Source: Acidobacteriota bacterium
Lineage (GTDB): Bacteria > Acidobacteriota > Holophagae > Thermotomaculales > Thermotomaculaceae
Direction of reading: 5' to 3'
Assembly: GCA_013152385.1 (NCBI GenBank)
Contig: JAADGL010000018.1
Span: 1 to 44,076 of the forward strand
DNA length: 44,076 nucleotides
The notes beneath the pieces were generated by a model. It was not told where the DNA came from, did no database searches, and worked only from the letters and a program-made list of their open reading frames with translations. The stretch's first letter is position 1. Each line of letters starts with the position of its first letter. Positions 24,177 through 32,298 of this stretch are shown here, piece by piece. The position numbers were made by a program, and so were the translations under genes.

Positions 24177-24986
24177 TTATTTTAGAATTTCAATTTTCCC
24201 ATGGCGTTTTCTATTCATTGCGTCCCTGCGCTTCTGCATTGCGGCAAGGCTTGCTTTCCCAAAGATACTGCCGAAATCCACCTGTGGGATTTTTTCTTCG
24301 GATTTCTGATCCTCCGCATTTCTGAGCACAAAAATCAGCTTCGTTTTGCGCCGGGCAAACTCAATCAATTCCGCCTCTTCCGGGGTAACGGAAAGCGTAA
24401 TGGACCCATAATTTTTCTGCATTCTCTCCTGCCGATTTGTCCCGATTCCAACCTGACTGCCAATGGCCAGTACCGGAACCGCCTGAAGAATGGTCAGGGT
24501 GGTCTGAATCGGCACAGTTCCCGGTTTCAGGAAAGTGCCCAGAATATCCACATAATCGCCGGGCCGAATCAGGCCCGCCACACTGGACTCCTGATCCACC
24601 CGAACCGTAATTGCCCGTTCTCCGGGAAGAATCGCGGAAGAAAGAAAGGATGATGTCAAGCCGCCCGCCACGCCGGCCTTGAAATATGACATCAAAATAG
24701 GATCCCCTCTTTTGATATCTACTTTTGCCGAGTTTCCGATAATCTGGGTCAGGGCACTCACTTTGATCGCCCCTTTGGGCAGGTATTCTTTGTACAATTT
24801 TTTTGCCGCGAGCATTCCCTGGTCAATGGGCGTACCGGCCGGAATGTTCTTCTTCGCAATAAGTACATTGGCCAGCATGGATGCATCCGTATACTTCTTC
24901 TTTTCACCGCTGACCATCAGCTGAATCAGAATCACACCGACAACCGCCAGTATAATGGCAAAAATCATTGCCTTCTTCTTATCCAT
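24177..24986 (-). CDS. cpaB: Flp pilus assembly protein CpaB/RcpC
   Basis: A 269-residue protein with one N-terminal membrane helix (about residues 8-25). A SAF domain (VLIAKKNIPAGTPID) and the RcpC/CpaB domain (ERAITVRVDQESSVAGLI, RPGDYVDILGTF, ILQAVPVLAIG, TLSVTPEEAELI) follow. CpaB supports the secretin in the periplasm. It immediately precedes cpaC as in most tad loci, and follows the unknown membrane-anchored gene after 20 bp. GGAGGGG lies before the start. Confidence 0.92.
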   Translation of the reverse strand: MDKKKAMIFAIILAVVGVILIQLMVSGEKKKYTDASMLANVLIAKKNIPAGTPIDQGMLAAKKLYKEYLPKGAIKVSALTQIIGNSAKVDIKRGDPILMSYFKAGVAGGLTSSFLSSAILPGERAITVRVDQESSVAGLIRPGDYVDILGTFLKPGTVPIQTTLTILQAVPVLAIGSQVGIGTNRQERMQKNYGSITLSVTPEEAELIEFARRKTKLIFVLRNAEDQKSEEKIPQVDFGSIFGKASLAAMQKRRDAMNRKRHGKIEILK

Positions 24987-25006
24987 ATCCCCTCCTTTTC
25001 AATGGG

Positions 25007-25975
25007 TTATCTATCTTTTTGTATCTGCTCTATCATGGTTACCAGTGTCGTTCCTTCCGATGTCCTGCCAAAAAGCACGGTCAACAGCCTCGGCCCTCTG
25101 GACGCGAAAATCGTATTGCTGTATCCGGCACGCTGTGCCCCCTTCCGCGCGGCATCGGGAACATCCCAACCGTTTCCCAGAAGATCGGAAAGGTAGTAAT
25201 CATGGGTACTGGACACCGTATCGTCAACCGCATAAATCATTGTGGCCGCCGTCCCGAAATCATCGGCCTGCCGCATACAGAGAAGGCGCTGGGAATAGGG
25301 GTGGCGATCCACATCATCCAGATCTTCCCCCGGAACATCTTCTCCGTTTTTCGGAAACAGCTTCTCCAGTTGAAACGGCCCTTCCGTCCAATAGCGGATT
25401 ATTGTGGTTTTGTCCGAATCAGGGTCCTCTTTCATTGCAACCACGGCTTTTCCGATCACAGTATCTCTCAAATTTCCTTTTTTAATAAACCACTTCTCAT
25501 TATCTCCTCTGTCAAGGACACCGAGAAAGCCGTAGGAAGGCCCCTCTTTCACAAACACAGGTGCGCCGCTAAGACCGACTACCCGTTCAAATCCTTCGAG
25601 AAGTCTGGCTGCCTTGCTGCCGGGGACAAATCCGATTTCCTTCATCTCCTTATCCGGAATCATACGAATTCTTTCCGGCATATACAATTTTTTGTAAAAT
25701 GAAATCACATCGTGAATAGACGCATGGACCACTTCAGCCGAATAGGCAAAGCGCTGGCCATTTACAAAGGTATGGCCAAGGGCACCGATTCGCCCGCCTT
25801 CACGAAAATCAGGCATTCCTTTGGCAGGCCCTTGCATAAGTTCATACACATCCGCTTTCCCCTTCTGTTCCAGAGCAGAAAAACGGGAGCCAACCCAGAG
25901 AACCGCAATAACAACAGTGCATGTTAATCCGATACGAAATAATTTTATGCCGATTTCTCTGACATTAAGACCCAC
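25007..25975 (-). CDS. Unknown membrane-anchored protein in the tad operon
   Basis: 322 residues with no family recognised. A single hydrophobic helix at about residues 12-31 (IGLTCTVVIAVLWVG) would place the remaining 290 or so residues in the periplasm. That region is mixed alpha/beta, acidic near the middle (EDVPGEDLDDVDRH), and has few cysteines. GTG 25975 is the chosen start because it follows GGGGGA and overlaps the tadE end by only 11 bp. A longer open frame runs upstream to 26077 over tadE in another frame and is unlikely. Position between tadE and cpaB suggests a periplasmic assembly or pseudopilus-associated role, but nothing proves it. Confidence 0.55.
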   Translation of the reverse strand: MGLNVREIGIKLFRIGLTCTVVIAVLWVGSRFSALEQKGKADVYELMQGPAKGMPDFREGGRIGALGHTFVNGQRFAYSAEVVHASIHDVISFYKKLYMPERIRMIPDKEMKEIGFVPGSKAARLLEGFERVVGLSGAPVFVKEGPSYGFLGVLDRGDNEKWFIKKGNLRDTVIGKAVVAMKEDPDSDKTTIIRYWTEGPFQLEKLFPKNGEDVPGEDLDDVDRHPYSQRLLCMRQADDFGTAATMIYAVDDTVSSTHDYYLSDLLGNGWDVPDAARKGAQRAGYSNTIFASRGPRLLTVLFGRTSEGTTLVTMIEQIQKDR

Positions 25976-26528
25976 TGAAAATTCCCCCGATTTTCGACGC
26001 AATGACTCCCCAGAAACTGTGATCTCCCAACTCTTTGTACGACCATGCATTGGTATCCACCACACAGGCGGACGCAATATTTGTCTTGTCTCCCAGAGTT
26101 GATTTTAAATAAGGACTAACCGTAATCGGATAAGACACGGCATAGCCTTTTGAACTGCTCAGGGTATCCATAAACCCCATGAGGCCGGAAGCCATCCCTC
26201 CGGAATCGCCTCCGCTGCCCGAGCGGCTTGATCCGGTATTGTACAAATCCATCGCCTGTGCGGATGAAACTTCCGTAACTTTAACTTTATCTCTGTCCAA
26301 TCGGCCGAAAAAATAGTTTTTCACTTTTTTCTTCAGTTCCGCTTCCGTAGAATTCCGATATCCCTTTTCCCACGCCGCAAACCTTGACGCAGAAACCGTC
26401 TGCTGTTGTGCGAAATAGGCTTTCGCGAAAAAAATAAGGCCGAATGTCAAAAGCAGATAGATGGGCAGAAACATCGCAAACTCTACCAGTGCCTGCCCTC
26501 TCTGATCAGTGAATAATGAATTTGTCAC
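25965..26528 (-). CDS. tadE: TadE-family pseudopilin-like protein
   Basis: A 187-residue protein. The N-terminus has RGQALVEFAMFLPIYLLLTF, the TadE motif, with a Gly, Glu(+5)-type site and a long hydrophobic helix. The rest is periplasmic and contains a Ser/Gly-rich stretch near residue 105. TadE proteins are processed by the prepilin peptidase and support pilus assembly. GTG 26528 is preferred since GGAGGAGG is 5 nt upstream; another GTG at 26552 is in frame. It overlaps the tadG-like gene by 23 bp. Confidence 0.78.
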   Translation of the reverse strand: MTNSLFTDQRGQALVEFAMFLPIYLLLTFGLIFFAKAYFAQQQTVSASRFAAWEKGYRNSTEAELKKKVKNYFFGRLDRDKVKVTEVSSAQAMDLYNTGSSRSGSGGDSGGMASGLMGFMDTLSSSKGYAVSYPITVSPYLKSTLGDKTNIASACVVDTNAWSYKELGDHSFWGVIASKIGGIFSGS

Positions 26529-28446
26529 TGAAACCTCCTCCCCCCAGCGCACTCAGAGCACCGAGAAACCCGCCGGAACTGCCGCCGGTCCCCTCTCCTG
26601 TGGTGGAACTCATGCTGCTCATGGAAGAACTGTTTATACCATTCGTAATTTCACTTAATTTGTTAAACTTCACCAGACGCACCCGCCAGCACTGATTAAA
26701 CAAATGGGAAAACGCGTGGTTTGCCGTATATACTTCCGCCTGGGAAAAATAAATCATCCCGATGGGGTTGGGATTCTTCAGATAGCGGCCGGACAGCACG
26801 TGAGGTTTCGGCTTCAAATAAACAATTCCCACAAAATCTTCATGTTTTTCCCAGTATTCCTTGCCATCTTCCTTGTCCCGCTTCAAGAGATAGGGCTTGG
26901 GTTTATCACTGTCCGATGTATTGCCCCAGGATTGTCCCGGAGTCACATGGTCTGTTTTTGTATATTCACAGGAAGAAAGTTTTGTTTCCGTAACTTTGCA
27001 GATTTTAATCGGTATAATATGGCCGTGTTTATCCCTCTGACGCTGGGTCTGGGGAGTTGCGTCGTCGTACAACCCTTCTTCATACGTGGTCGTATAGCAG
27101 GAAACCGTGCGTTCCTTACAATCCGAACCGAGGTAATTCAGCATATTTCTTGCCGCATCTCCTGTTTTTGTTTTACTGGATCCCTCATCGTACAGAACTT
27201 CGTCTGTTCCGGGATGTTTCACCACATCATAACCGTAAATGGTAACTTCCCCGTTTTGTGTTTTTTTGCTGCCCCGTGGCTCACATCGGCTGTCTTCATC
27301 CGGCCCGCTGCACTGATGAAACTTAATCACATCTCCCATGTCCATCGTCTCCGCCTCATGCTTTGACCGCTTGGTTTTAATCACAGATGTTACAAAAGTT
27401 GCTTTTTTCAGCTTATTCCGATGACTGTAACAAACACTGCACTTGTCCGAGGTCTGATCATAATTCACATCCCCCGTTTTTCCCTCACACATGGATTGAT
27501 AGGTGGCCTCCACCACCGCGTCAAATGTGAGCCCGATCATGGGATAGACAATTCGAAGAGCCGGATAAGGTGTGAACGCTTTGAAATACCCGTTGAATCC
27601 GCCGAGGGGCGCGGGGCCAAAAGTACCCCCCAGAGTCAGAATACCGAGAATGGACCCGAACGTACCGGAACTTCCCATATAGCCGGTGGTGGGAAGGTGC
27701 TGAATTGTCTGTGCCCCATGCCCCGGAACATCCAGTTTGGCATCATGGGCCGGTTTGCAGAGATTCTTAAAATCGCGCTTATTATCGTCAATAAAAGGCA
27801 GTTTTAAATCCACCATAGGAATCATCGGATAGAGGAATCCGAATGTGGCTTCATTGGCAATCCCGATTCGAATCGACTCAATCTGAGCAATGAAGGGAAT
27901 TACATCCACAATTACGGTTTCTCCTTTTGATAACGCCTTTTCCAGCTGCCATAATATACCATTGCCGTCATTATCCAGGGTTTCCCGTAACTCCTTCATA
28001 ACATCTTCAATACCCTCATTTATGATATTGCCGCCTTCTACATAAACATTCAGTACCGCTCCGGCGGCAGCGGTAAAGGGGAAAGCTGTCAATGCATCCG
28101 CAACTGCTTGTAATGCAATCAAAATTCCCTTCGCAATCTGATAGGTCCTCTCCGTTGATTTGATCAGAATAATAATCGCCAGAATCTGGGTTTCCGCCAC
28201 ATTCATCATGGCAATGGTGTTGTGCCCCCTTGCCATCCAGGTGGCACCGGACACCGCTACCGCGTCTGCGGCTGTCACCATCCGCATTTTTTTAGACGTC
28301 ACATCCCCGGTGTTGATGACCATAAACACAAACAGCACCACAAAAAGAAGGGTCAGTGCCACAAAAACAATGGACTGTCCCCCTTCATTTTCATGAAATC
28401 CCCGAATCCTGCTGATAAACAGATTATTTCTCTTTTGAGTTATCAT
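26506..28446 (-). CDS. TadG-like pilus-associated protein with a Cys-rich periplasmic region
   Basis: A 646-residue protein. The start ATG 28446 overlaps the previous stop (ATGA). The N-terminal GGQSIVFVALTLLFVVLFVF and AADAVAVSGATWMARG match the TadG/TadE-like N-terminal region (putative Flp pilus-assembly TadE/G family). A second hydrophobic stretch lies near 105-165. Residues about 330-520 hold a dozen or so cysteines, many in close pairs (KCSVC, CSGPDEDSRC, CKERTVSC), suggesting disulphide-linked structure outside the cell. The C-terminus is Ser/Gly/Met-rich. TadG usually carries a von Willebrand A domain; I could not see one here. It is probably a cell-surface or tip component. Confidence 0.65.
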   Translation of the reverse strand: MITQKRNNLFISRIRGFHENEGGQSIVFVALTLLFVVLFVFMVINTGDVTSKKMRMVTAADAVAVSGATWMARGHNTIAMMNVAETQILAIIILIKSTERTYQIAKGILIALQAVADALTAFPFTAAAGAVLNVYVEGGNIINEGIEDVMKELRETLDNDGNGILWQLEKALSKGETVIVDVIPFIAQIESIRIGIANEATFGFLYPMIPMVDLKLPFIDDNKRDFKNLCKPAHDAKLDVPGHGAQTIQHLPTTGYMGSSGTFGSILGILTLGGTFGPAPLGGFNGYFKAFTPYPALRIVYPMIGLTFDAVVEATYQSMCEGKTGDVNYDQTSDKCSVCYSHRNKLKKATFVTSVIKTKRSKHEAETMDMGDVIKFHQCSGPDEDSRCEPRGSKKTQNGEVTIYGYDVVKHPGTDEVLYDEGSSKTKTGDAARNMLNYLGSDCKERTVSCYTTTYEEGLYDDATPQTQRQRDKHGHIIPIKICKVTETKLSSCEYTKTDHVTPGQSWGNTSDSDKPKPYLLKRDKEDGKEYWEKHEDFVGIVYLKPKPHVLSGRYLKNPNPIGMIYFSQAEVYTANHAFSHLFNQCWRVRLVKFNKLSEITNGINSSSMSSMSSTTGEGTGGSSGGFLGALSALGGGGFSDKFIIH

Positions 28447-29543
28447 TCCGCCTTCATCTCCACATGCATGGTACATTCCGCCTGAAGTTCAAAGACATAA
28501 CCGGCGGAAATGCTGGTATCGTGTTCAATGAGATTCGTTCCAAACAGGTCAGGCAATTTGTCCAAACCTAATTTTTCAAACAGACTCCATCCGAACCGCT
28601 TTCCCATAAACGCATTGGCAATGGGAATTCCCAGATGGAAAGCATGGATTACCCGGACAGTGACCACTTTCCGTCCGTATGTTTTGTCTGTTGTAATCGG
28701 GTCAAAATTATCATCAAGGAGCTGAATCTGCGTAAAAAAGTACGAATAAATATAGCGGTCAATGGCAGTAGCCGCGTAATTTCCAAGGTCACCGGAACCG
28801 AACACACCGCCGATTGCATTGAATACCGAACCCACCGCACCGGTGATCGTACTCAGGCCCGTCGCCGCCCATTGCAAGGGGCTGAATGAATGCCCCATCA
28901 CCGTGACGGTAAACTCATTCATAATATTGCTGGCATCCGCGGAAATCGGCATGCAGGTAAGCCGTGCAGCATTTCGAATCATGTTCAGCTTTCCCTTTTT
29001 GTTCTTATAAATCACGACCCCTTCCGGCTCGTTCTTATCGTTGCTGTCCTGTTTATCCAGGGAAATGGGAATAATCACCGCTGCGGCACGGGCGGCAGAA
29101 AATGCGGAATAATTCACCACTAACCTCGCGGTGTATATCAAGCTCAACTGCATGAGACAGAGCGTTATAAACAATAGGATTGGAAATGAGATAATGAATT
29201 CGGTCATCGCCTGGCCGTCTTCATCTCCGCCGACATCTTTCAGGCCCCGCTTTGCTCTTCTTGATGCTTTGAATGTAGAAAAAAGAATAATCATCAGAAT
29301 GACGATACAGGCAATTGCCAGTAACATCGGCCCGGACAACTTCAGCTTTGAAGCGGTACCGGTCTCGGCAATCAGATCACGGGATGCCATATCCCGGCCC
29401 TGATCAATGGACTCTATTGATTGTTCAAACCCTTTTTTCAATATGTGGGTCCGATAATAGTATGTGCCGATTATTGCAACAACGGCAACAATCACAAGAA
29501 TGATAATATATTCAAACCCCGCGCCGCCTTTCTGTTTTTTCAT
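28443..29543 (-). CDS. Fusion of a Flp-type pilin N-terminus with a TadE-like protein
   Basis: 366 residues. The start MKKQKG/GAGFEY shows a prepilin site with Gly6(-1), Glu11(+5) and Tyr12(+6), followed by a helix of about 20 hydrophobic residues as in Flp. A hydrophilic segment (about 32-66), a second membrane helix (about 70-88) and a basic loop follow. Then GQAMTEFIISFPILLFITLC (about 110-130) is a TadE motif with its own Glu(+5) site, and a periplasmic TadE-like region of about 230 residues follows. Pilin-like and TadE modules are normally separate genes. The start overlaps cpaA by 4 bp and the end overlaps tadG by 4 bp. Confidence 0.7.
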   Translation of the reverse strand: MKKQKGGAGFEYIIILVIVAVVAIIGTYYYRTHILKKGFEQSIESIDQGRDMASRDLIAETGTASKLKLSGPMLLAIACIVILMIILFSTFKASRRAKRGLKDVGGDEDGQAMTEFIISFPILLFITLCLMQLSLIYTARLVVNYSAFSAARAAAVIIPISLDKQDSNDKNEPEGVVIYKNKKGKLNMIRNAARLTCMPISADASNIMNEFTVTVMGHSFSPLQWAATGLSTITGAVGSVFNAIGGVFGSGDLGNYAATAIDRYIYSYFFTQIQLLDDNFDPITTDKTYGRKVVTVRVIHAFHLGIPIANAFMGKRFGWSLFEKLGLDKLPDLFGTNLIEHDTSISAGYVFELQAECTMHVEMKAE

Positions 29544-30127
29544 GGAACCAACCTGCTTTTGTTAATCAAATCAAAAACACTGACCTGGAAATGGAATTCC
29601 AATACCGCCCAGAGGGTCCCGAGACAAATGGCAAAACCGAAAGGAATGCGGATACTGTTTTCGGGATTCAGGGAAATGGGTTCCATTCCCGGGAACAACA
29701 GGGACAGGGGATAGGAGAAAAACACGGAAAAAACGTTGCGCAGCGTCCGGAGAAACTTCCCCTTCCAGACCACCGCCGCAATGGACATGATTCCACCGAT
29801 TAAAGCGGAATAAAATGACGCATAGAGCACAAACGGATAGCCCATCAGTGCTCCCACCGCCGTCATCAGCTTCACGTCGCCGCCGCCGAATCCACCCATC
29901 ATGAACACTAAAAAATAAAGGATGAAGCCCACGAGGAGCCCCACCAGTGAAGATTTCAATGCCATGAACCCGGCAAATAACGACAAAAGCACACCAAGCA
30001 TAATTACCGGGTATGTGATTTTGTTGTATATTTTGCCGTAGAGAATATCGGTAATTGCGCACACGGTCACCACGCCATACAACAATACGTCCCGCGTAAT
30101 CTCCAACCCCTGCCCCACAGTCAGCAA
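29540..30127 (-). CDS. cpaA: Prepilin peptidase CpaA/TadV
   Basis: A 195-residue A24-type aspartic peptidase of the inner membrane. The two catalytic aspartates are in AITDILYGKI (near residue 26) and GGGDVKL (near residue 85). There are about six hydrophobic segments and no N-methylation domain, as expected for Tad-type peptidases. It cleaves Flp, TadE and related precursors after the Gly. The start is probably TTG 30127 (AAGGGG 6 nt upstream), two bases from the flp stop codon. No ATG is near. Confidence 0.9.
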   Translation of the reverse strand: MLTVGQGLEITRDVLLYGVVTVCAITDILYGKIYNKITYPVIMLGVLLSLFAGFMALKSSLVGLLVGFILYFLVFMMGGFGGGDVKLMTAVGALMGYPFVLYASFYSALIGGIMSIAAVVWKGKFLRTLRNVFSVFFSYPLSLLFPGMEPISLNPENSIRIPFGFAICLGTLWAVLEFHFQVSVFDLINKSRLVP

Positions 30128-30128
30128 A

Positions 30129-30383
30129 CTACGCCCCTTCGACCTGAACCTGCTTATTCAACGCATTGGTGGACTGGCCGAACAAGCCCTTGATCTTCTT
30201 GCCGAAAACCTTTACCACCAAGATAACAAAGATGGCAATGAGGACGAGAATAATAATATATTCCGTCATCCCCTGGCCTTCTTCATCTTCATGAAAGCGT
30301 TTAAGCAGCGCTTTCACATCTACCCCTTCCGGACTGAAGCCGGTGGGAACCCGTGACCCGAACATCTGCATAAATCTAAACAT
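30129..30383 (-). CDS. flp: Flp/Fap-type major pilin
   Basis: An 84-residue pilin precursor. A long 36-residue leader ends in EEG, and the mature start QGMTEY carries Glu(+5) and Tyr(+6). A hydrophobic helix (IIILVLIAIFVILVVK) and a short tail follow. AGGAGG lies 5 nt before the ATG. Most Flp leaders are shorter. It is the probable main pilus subunit and is followed directly by the peptidase gene. Confidence 0.92.
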   Translation of the reverse strand: MFRFMQMFGSRVPTGFSPEGVDVKALLKRFHEDEEGQGMTEYIIILVLIAIFVILVVKVFGKKIKGLFGQSTNALNKQVQVEGA

Positions 30384-30420
30384 TCAAACCTCCTGTGAAA
30401 AGAAAATTTTTGCCGTACCA

Positions 30421-30591
30421 TCAGGGAAACGGCAATTGCACAAAAAAGCTGATTAACTTAAAATAAAAATCAACCGCATTGATGAATACATTAAAAATCC
30501 AATAAATAGGTACCATCACCAACACTACTATCAGGATATATTCCGTATATGCCTGACCCCCATTATCAGTGAACACTTCGTGTTCTTTCAT
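30421..30591 (-). CDS. 56-residue pilin-like micro-protein, first gene of the tad operon
   Basis: A short gene beginning MKEHEVFTDN and ending VQLPFP. It has the prepilin site G/QAYTEY (Gly12, Glu17, Tyr18), followed by the hydrophobic run ILIVVLVMVPIYWIF. It is preceded by GGGAAGGGA close to the ATG and lies 37 bp before flp on the same strand. Mature length would be 44 residues. The Pro and Trp inside the helix are unusual for Flp. It is likely a minor pilin or initiation subunit. Confidence 0.7.
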   Translation of the reverse strand: MKEHEVFTDNGGQAYTEYILIVVLVMVPIYWIFNVFINAVDFYFKLISFFVQLPFP

Positions 30592-30752
30592 TTTTTCCCT
30601 TCCCCACCGTTTTTTAACAATTTTCTCTATGCATATAGGTTAACACCATTTATACAAAAAAACAACATGATATATGTCACATTATGAATTTTCTATTTTC
30701 TGCGGAACAAAATTCCGGTAAAGTAAAAAAAGTGGAGAAGGAGGAAAAGAGA
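30592..30752. other. Divergent A/T-rich promoter region between tad operon and threonine aldolase gene
   Basis: About 160 bp separates the two divergent starts. It contains GTTAAC and ACATGATATATGT palindromes and several TATAAAT-like strings on the minus strand, but no -35/-10 pair with normal spacing that I trust. Both the 15-kb tad operon and the plus-strand pair probably start here. Confidence 0.5.
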
Positions 30753-31799
30753 ATGGCAGAAATCAGTTTTGGCAGCGACAATCATTCCGGTATCCATCCG
30801 AAGATATTGGAAATGATGGCAGCAGCAAATACCGGCCACGTTACCGCATATGGAAATGATCCATACACCGAAAAAGCGAAAAAGCTTATCCGAAAACACT
30901 TCGGAGGCCAGGCGGCTTTTTATCCGGTCGTAAACGGAACAGGGGCCAATGTCCTGTCACTGAAAGCCATCACCGCTTCCCATAATTCAATTATCTGCCC
31001 CGGGTCCGCCCATATCAACACAGACGAGTGCGGGGCGCCGGAACAGCACACCGGCTGCAAACTCGAAACTGTTGAAACCACGGACGGGAAACTCCGGCCC
31101 GAACAAATTGAACAGGCTCTTTCCGGCCGCCATGACGAACACCATAACCGGCCCCGGGTTGTCTCCATTACCCAGGCCACCGAAGTGGGAACTTGCTACA
31201 GGGCGGAAGAAATACGCGAACTCGCGGACACGGCTCATAAAAACGGGCTTTTGCTGCATATGGACGGGGCACGGATTGCCAACGCCGCCGCTTTTTTGAA
31301 GGTTTCATTCCGGGAAATCACAACAGATGCCGGTGTGGATATCCTCTCTTTCGGCGGAACCAAAAACGGCATGATGATGGGAGAATCCATCATTATTCTA
31401 AACCCCGGGCTGGACAAAGAAATGAAATTTATCCGAAAACAGGGGATGCAGCTGGCATCAAAAATGCGTTTCCTTTCCGCCCAGTTCCTTGCCTATCTGA
31501 CAGACGATCTCTGGCTGGAAAATGCCCGGCACGCCAACAAAATGGCCCGGTTGCTGGCAGAGAAGGTACAAAACGCCCCCGGAATCCGCATTGAATGGCC
31601 GGTGGAATCAAACGGGGTATTTGCCCGAATCCCGAAGCCCCTGATTCCGAAGCTCCAGGAAGTATTCTTTTTCTACATCTGGAACGAAGAAAAAGGAATT
31701 GCCCGCTGGATGTGTTCCTTTGACACAAAAGAAAGCCACGTCCTCGCATTTGCAAAAGCCATCCGCAGCGCCTGTGAAACATATCAAAAGGAGAATTGA
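30753..31799 (+). CDS. ltaE: Low-specificity L-threonine aldolase (PLP-dependent)
   Basis: A 348-residue fold-type I PLP enzyme of the threonine aldolase/beta-eliminating lyase family. It opens ISFGSDNHSGIHP (family pattern SDN.SG.HP), with AYGNDPYT after it. HMDGARIANAA holds the PLP-pyridine Asp and SFGGTKNG holds the Schiff-base Lys. It cleaves L-threonine or allo-threonine to glycine and acetaldehyde in the cytoplasm. The start at 30753 has AAGGAGG 8 nt upstream; an earlier in-frame ATG would add a Lys/Glu-rich tail. The downstream gene starts 1 bp after its stop. Confidence 0.87.
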   Translation: MAEISFGSDNHSGIHPKILEMMAAANTGHVTAYGNDPYTEKAKKLIRKHFGGQAAFYPVVNGTGANVLSLKAITASHNSIICPGSAHINTDECGAPEQHTGCKLETVETTDGKLRPEQIEQALSGRHDEHHNRPRVVSITQATEVGTCYRAEEIRELADTAHKNGLLLHMDGARIANAAAFLKVSFREITTDAGVDILSFGGTKNGMMMGESIIILNPGLDKEMKFIRKQGMQLASKMRFLSAQFLAYLTDDLWLENARHANKMARLLAEKVQNAPGIRIEWPVESNGVFARIPKPLIPKLQEVFFFYIWNEEKGIARWMCSFDTKESHVLAFAKAIRSACETYQKEN

Positions 31800-31800
31800 A

Positions 31801-32166
31801 ATGTCACTGTTATTCATATACTACCCAAAGTGCGGAACATGCCGAAAAGCATTGAAATGGCTGAAAGAAAACGGCATTGATGTAAAAAAACGCCACATTG
31901 CGGAAACCCCGCCCACACGGAAAGAGCTGGAAGAATGGTTCATCGCAAGTCAATTACCCATTCGAAAACTATTCAACACAAGTGGGAAAAAATACCGGGA
32001 ACAGGGGTTAAAAGAAAAAGTCAAAACCGCACCGGAAACCGAACTACTGGACATTCTGGCCACAGACGGCATGCTGGTCAAACGTCCGATCCTCGTCATA
32101 GAAAACAGGACCGTATTTTTCGGATTCAATGAAAGCAACTGGAAAACCGCTCTCACGGAAAATTAA
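31801..32166 (+). CDS. ArsC/Spx-family thioredoxin-fold protein
   Basis: A 121-residue protein with the thioredoxin-like active site YYPKCGTCRKALKWL (Cys11 and Cys14). The family pattern PIRKLFNTSGKKYRE and the conserved RPILV near residue 95 follow, where Arg sits in the catalytic loop. Members include glutaredoxin-dependent arsenate reductase and the Spx regulators. The CxxC form points to the YffB/Spx-like branch, so arsenate reduction is not assured and no arsenic genes are nearby. AAAAGGAG precedes the start, which is 1 bp after the aldolase stop. Confidence 0.82.
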   Translation: MSLLFIYYPKCGTCRKALKWLKENGIDVKKRHIAETPPTRKELEEWFIASQLPIRKLFNTSGKKYREQGLKEKVKTAPETELLDILATDGMLVKRPILVIENRTVFFGFNESNWKTALTEN

Positions 32167-32269
32167 ATTTGATACCCTGCAATTTCGGACCGGTTCCGTA
32201 CATGAGCCGGAGAAATTAACATACATTTTCGCCCCTGCCCTGTTTCTGCAACGCAGCGGCAGAGCACTG

Positions 32270-32298
32270 CAACAGAAGAATGGAAACTATCGTTTCCA
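32270..32298 (-). terminator. Hairpin at the end of the membrane-protein gene
   Basis: On the minus strand TGGAAAC and GTTTCCA form a perfect 7-bp stem with a 4-nt loop that covers the stop codon, followed by a TTCTTCTGTT tract. It is a weak intrinsic terminator candidate and lies between two convergent genes. Confidence 0.4.

Noticed and set aside
25976-26077. Upstream extension of the unknown tad-operon protein
   Set aside because: It overlaps tadE in another frame. A GTG with a good ribosome site at 25975 explains the start better.
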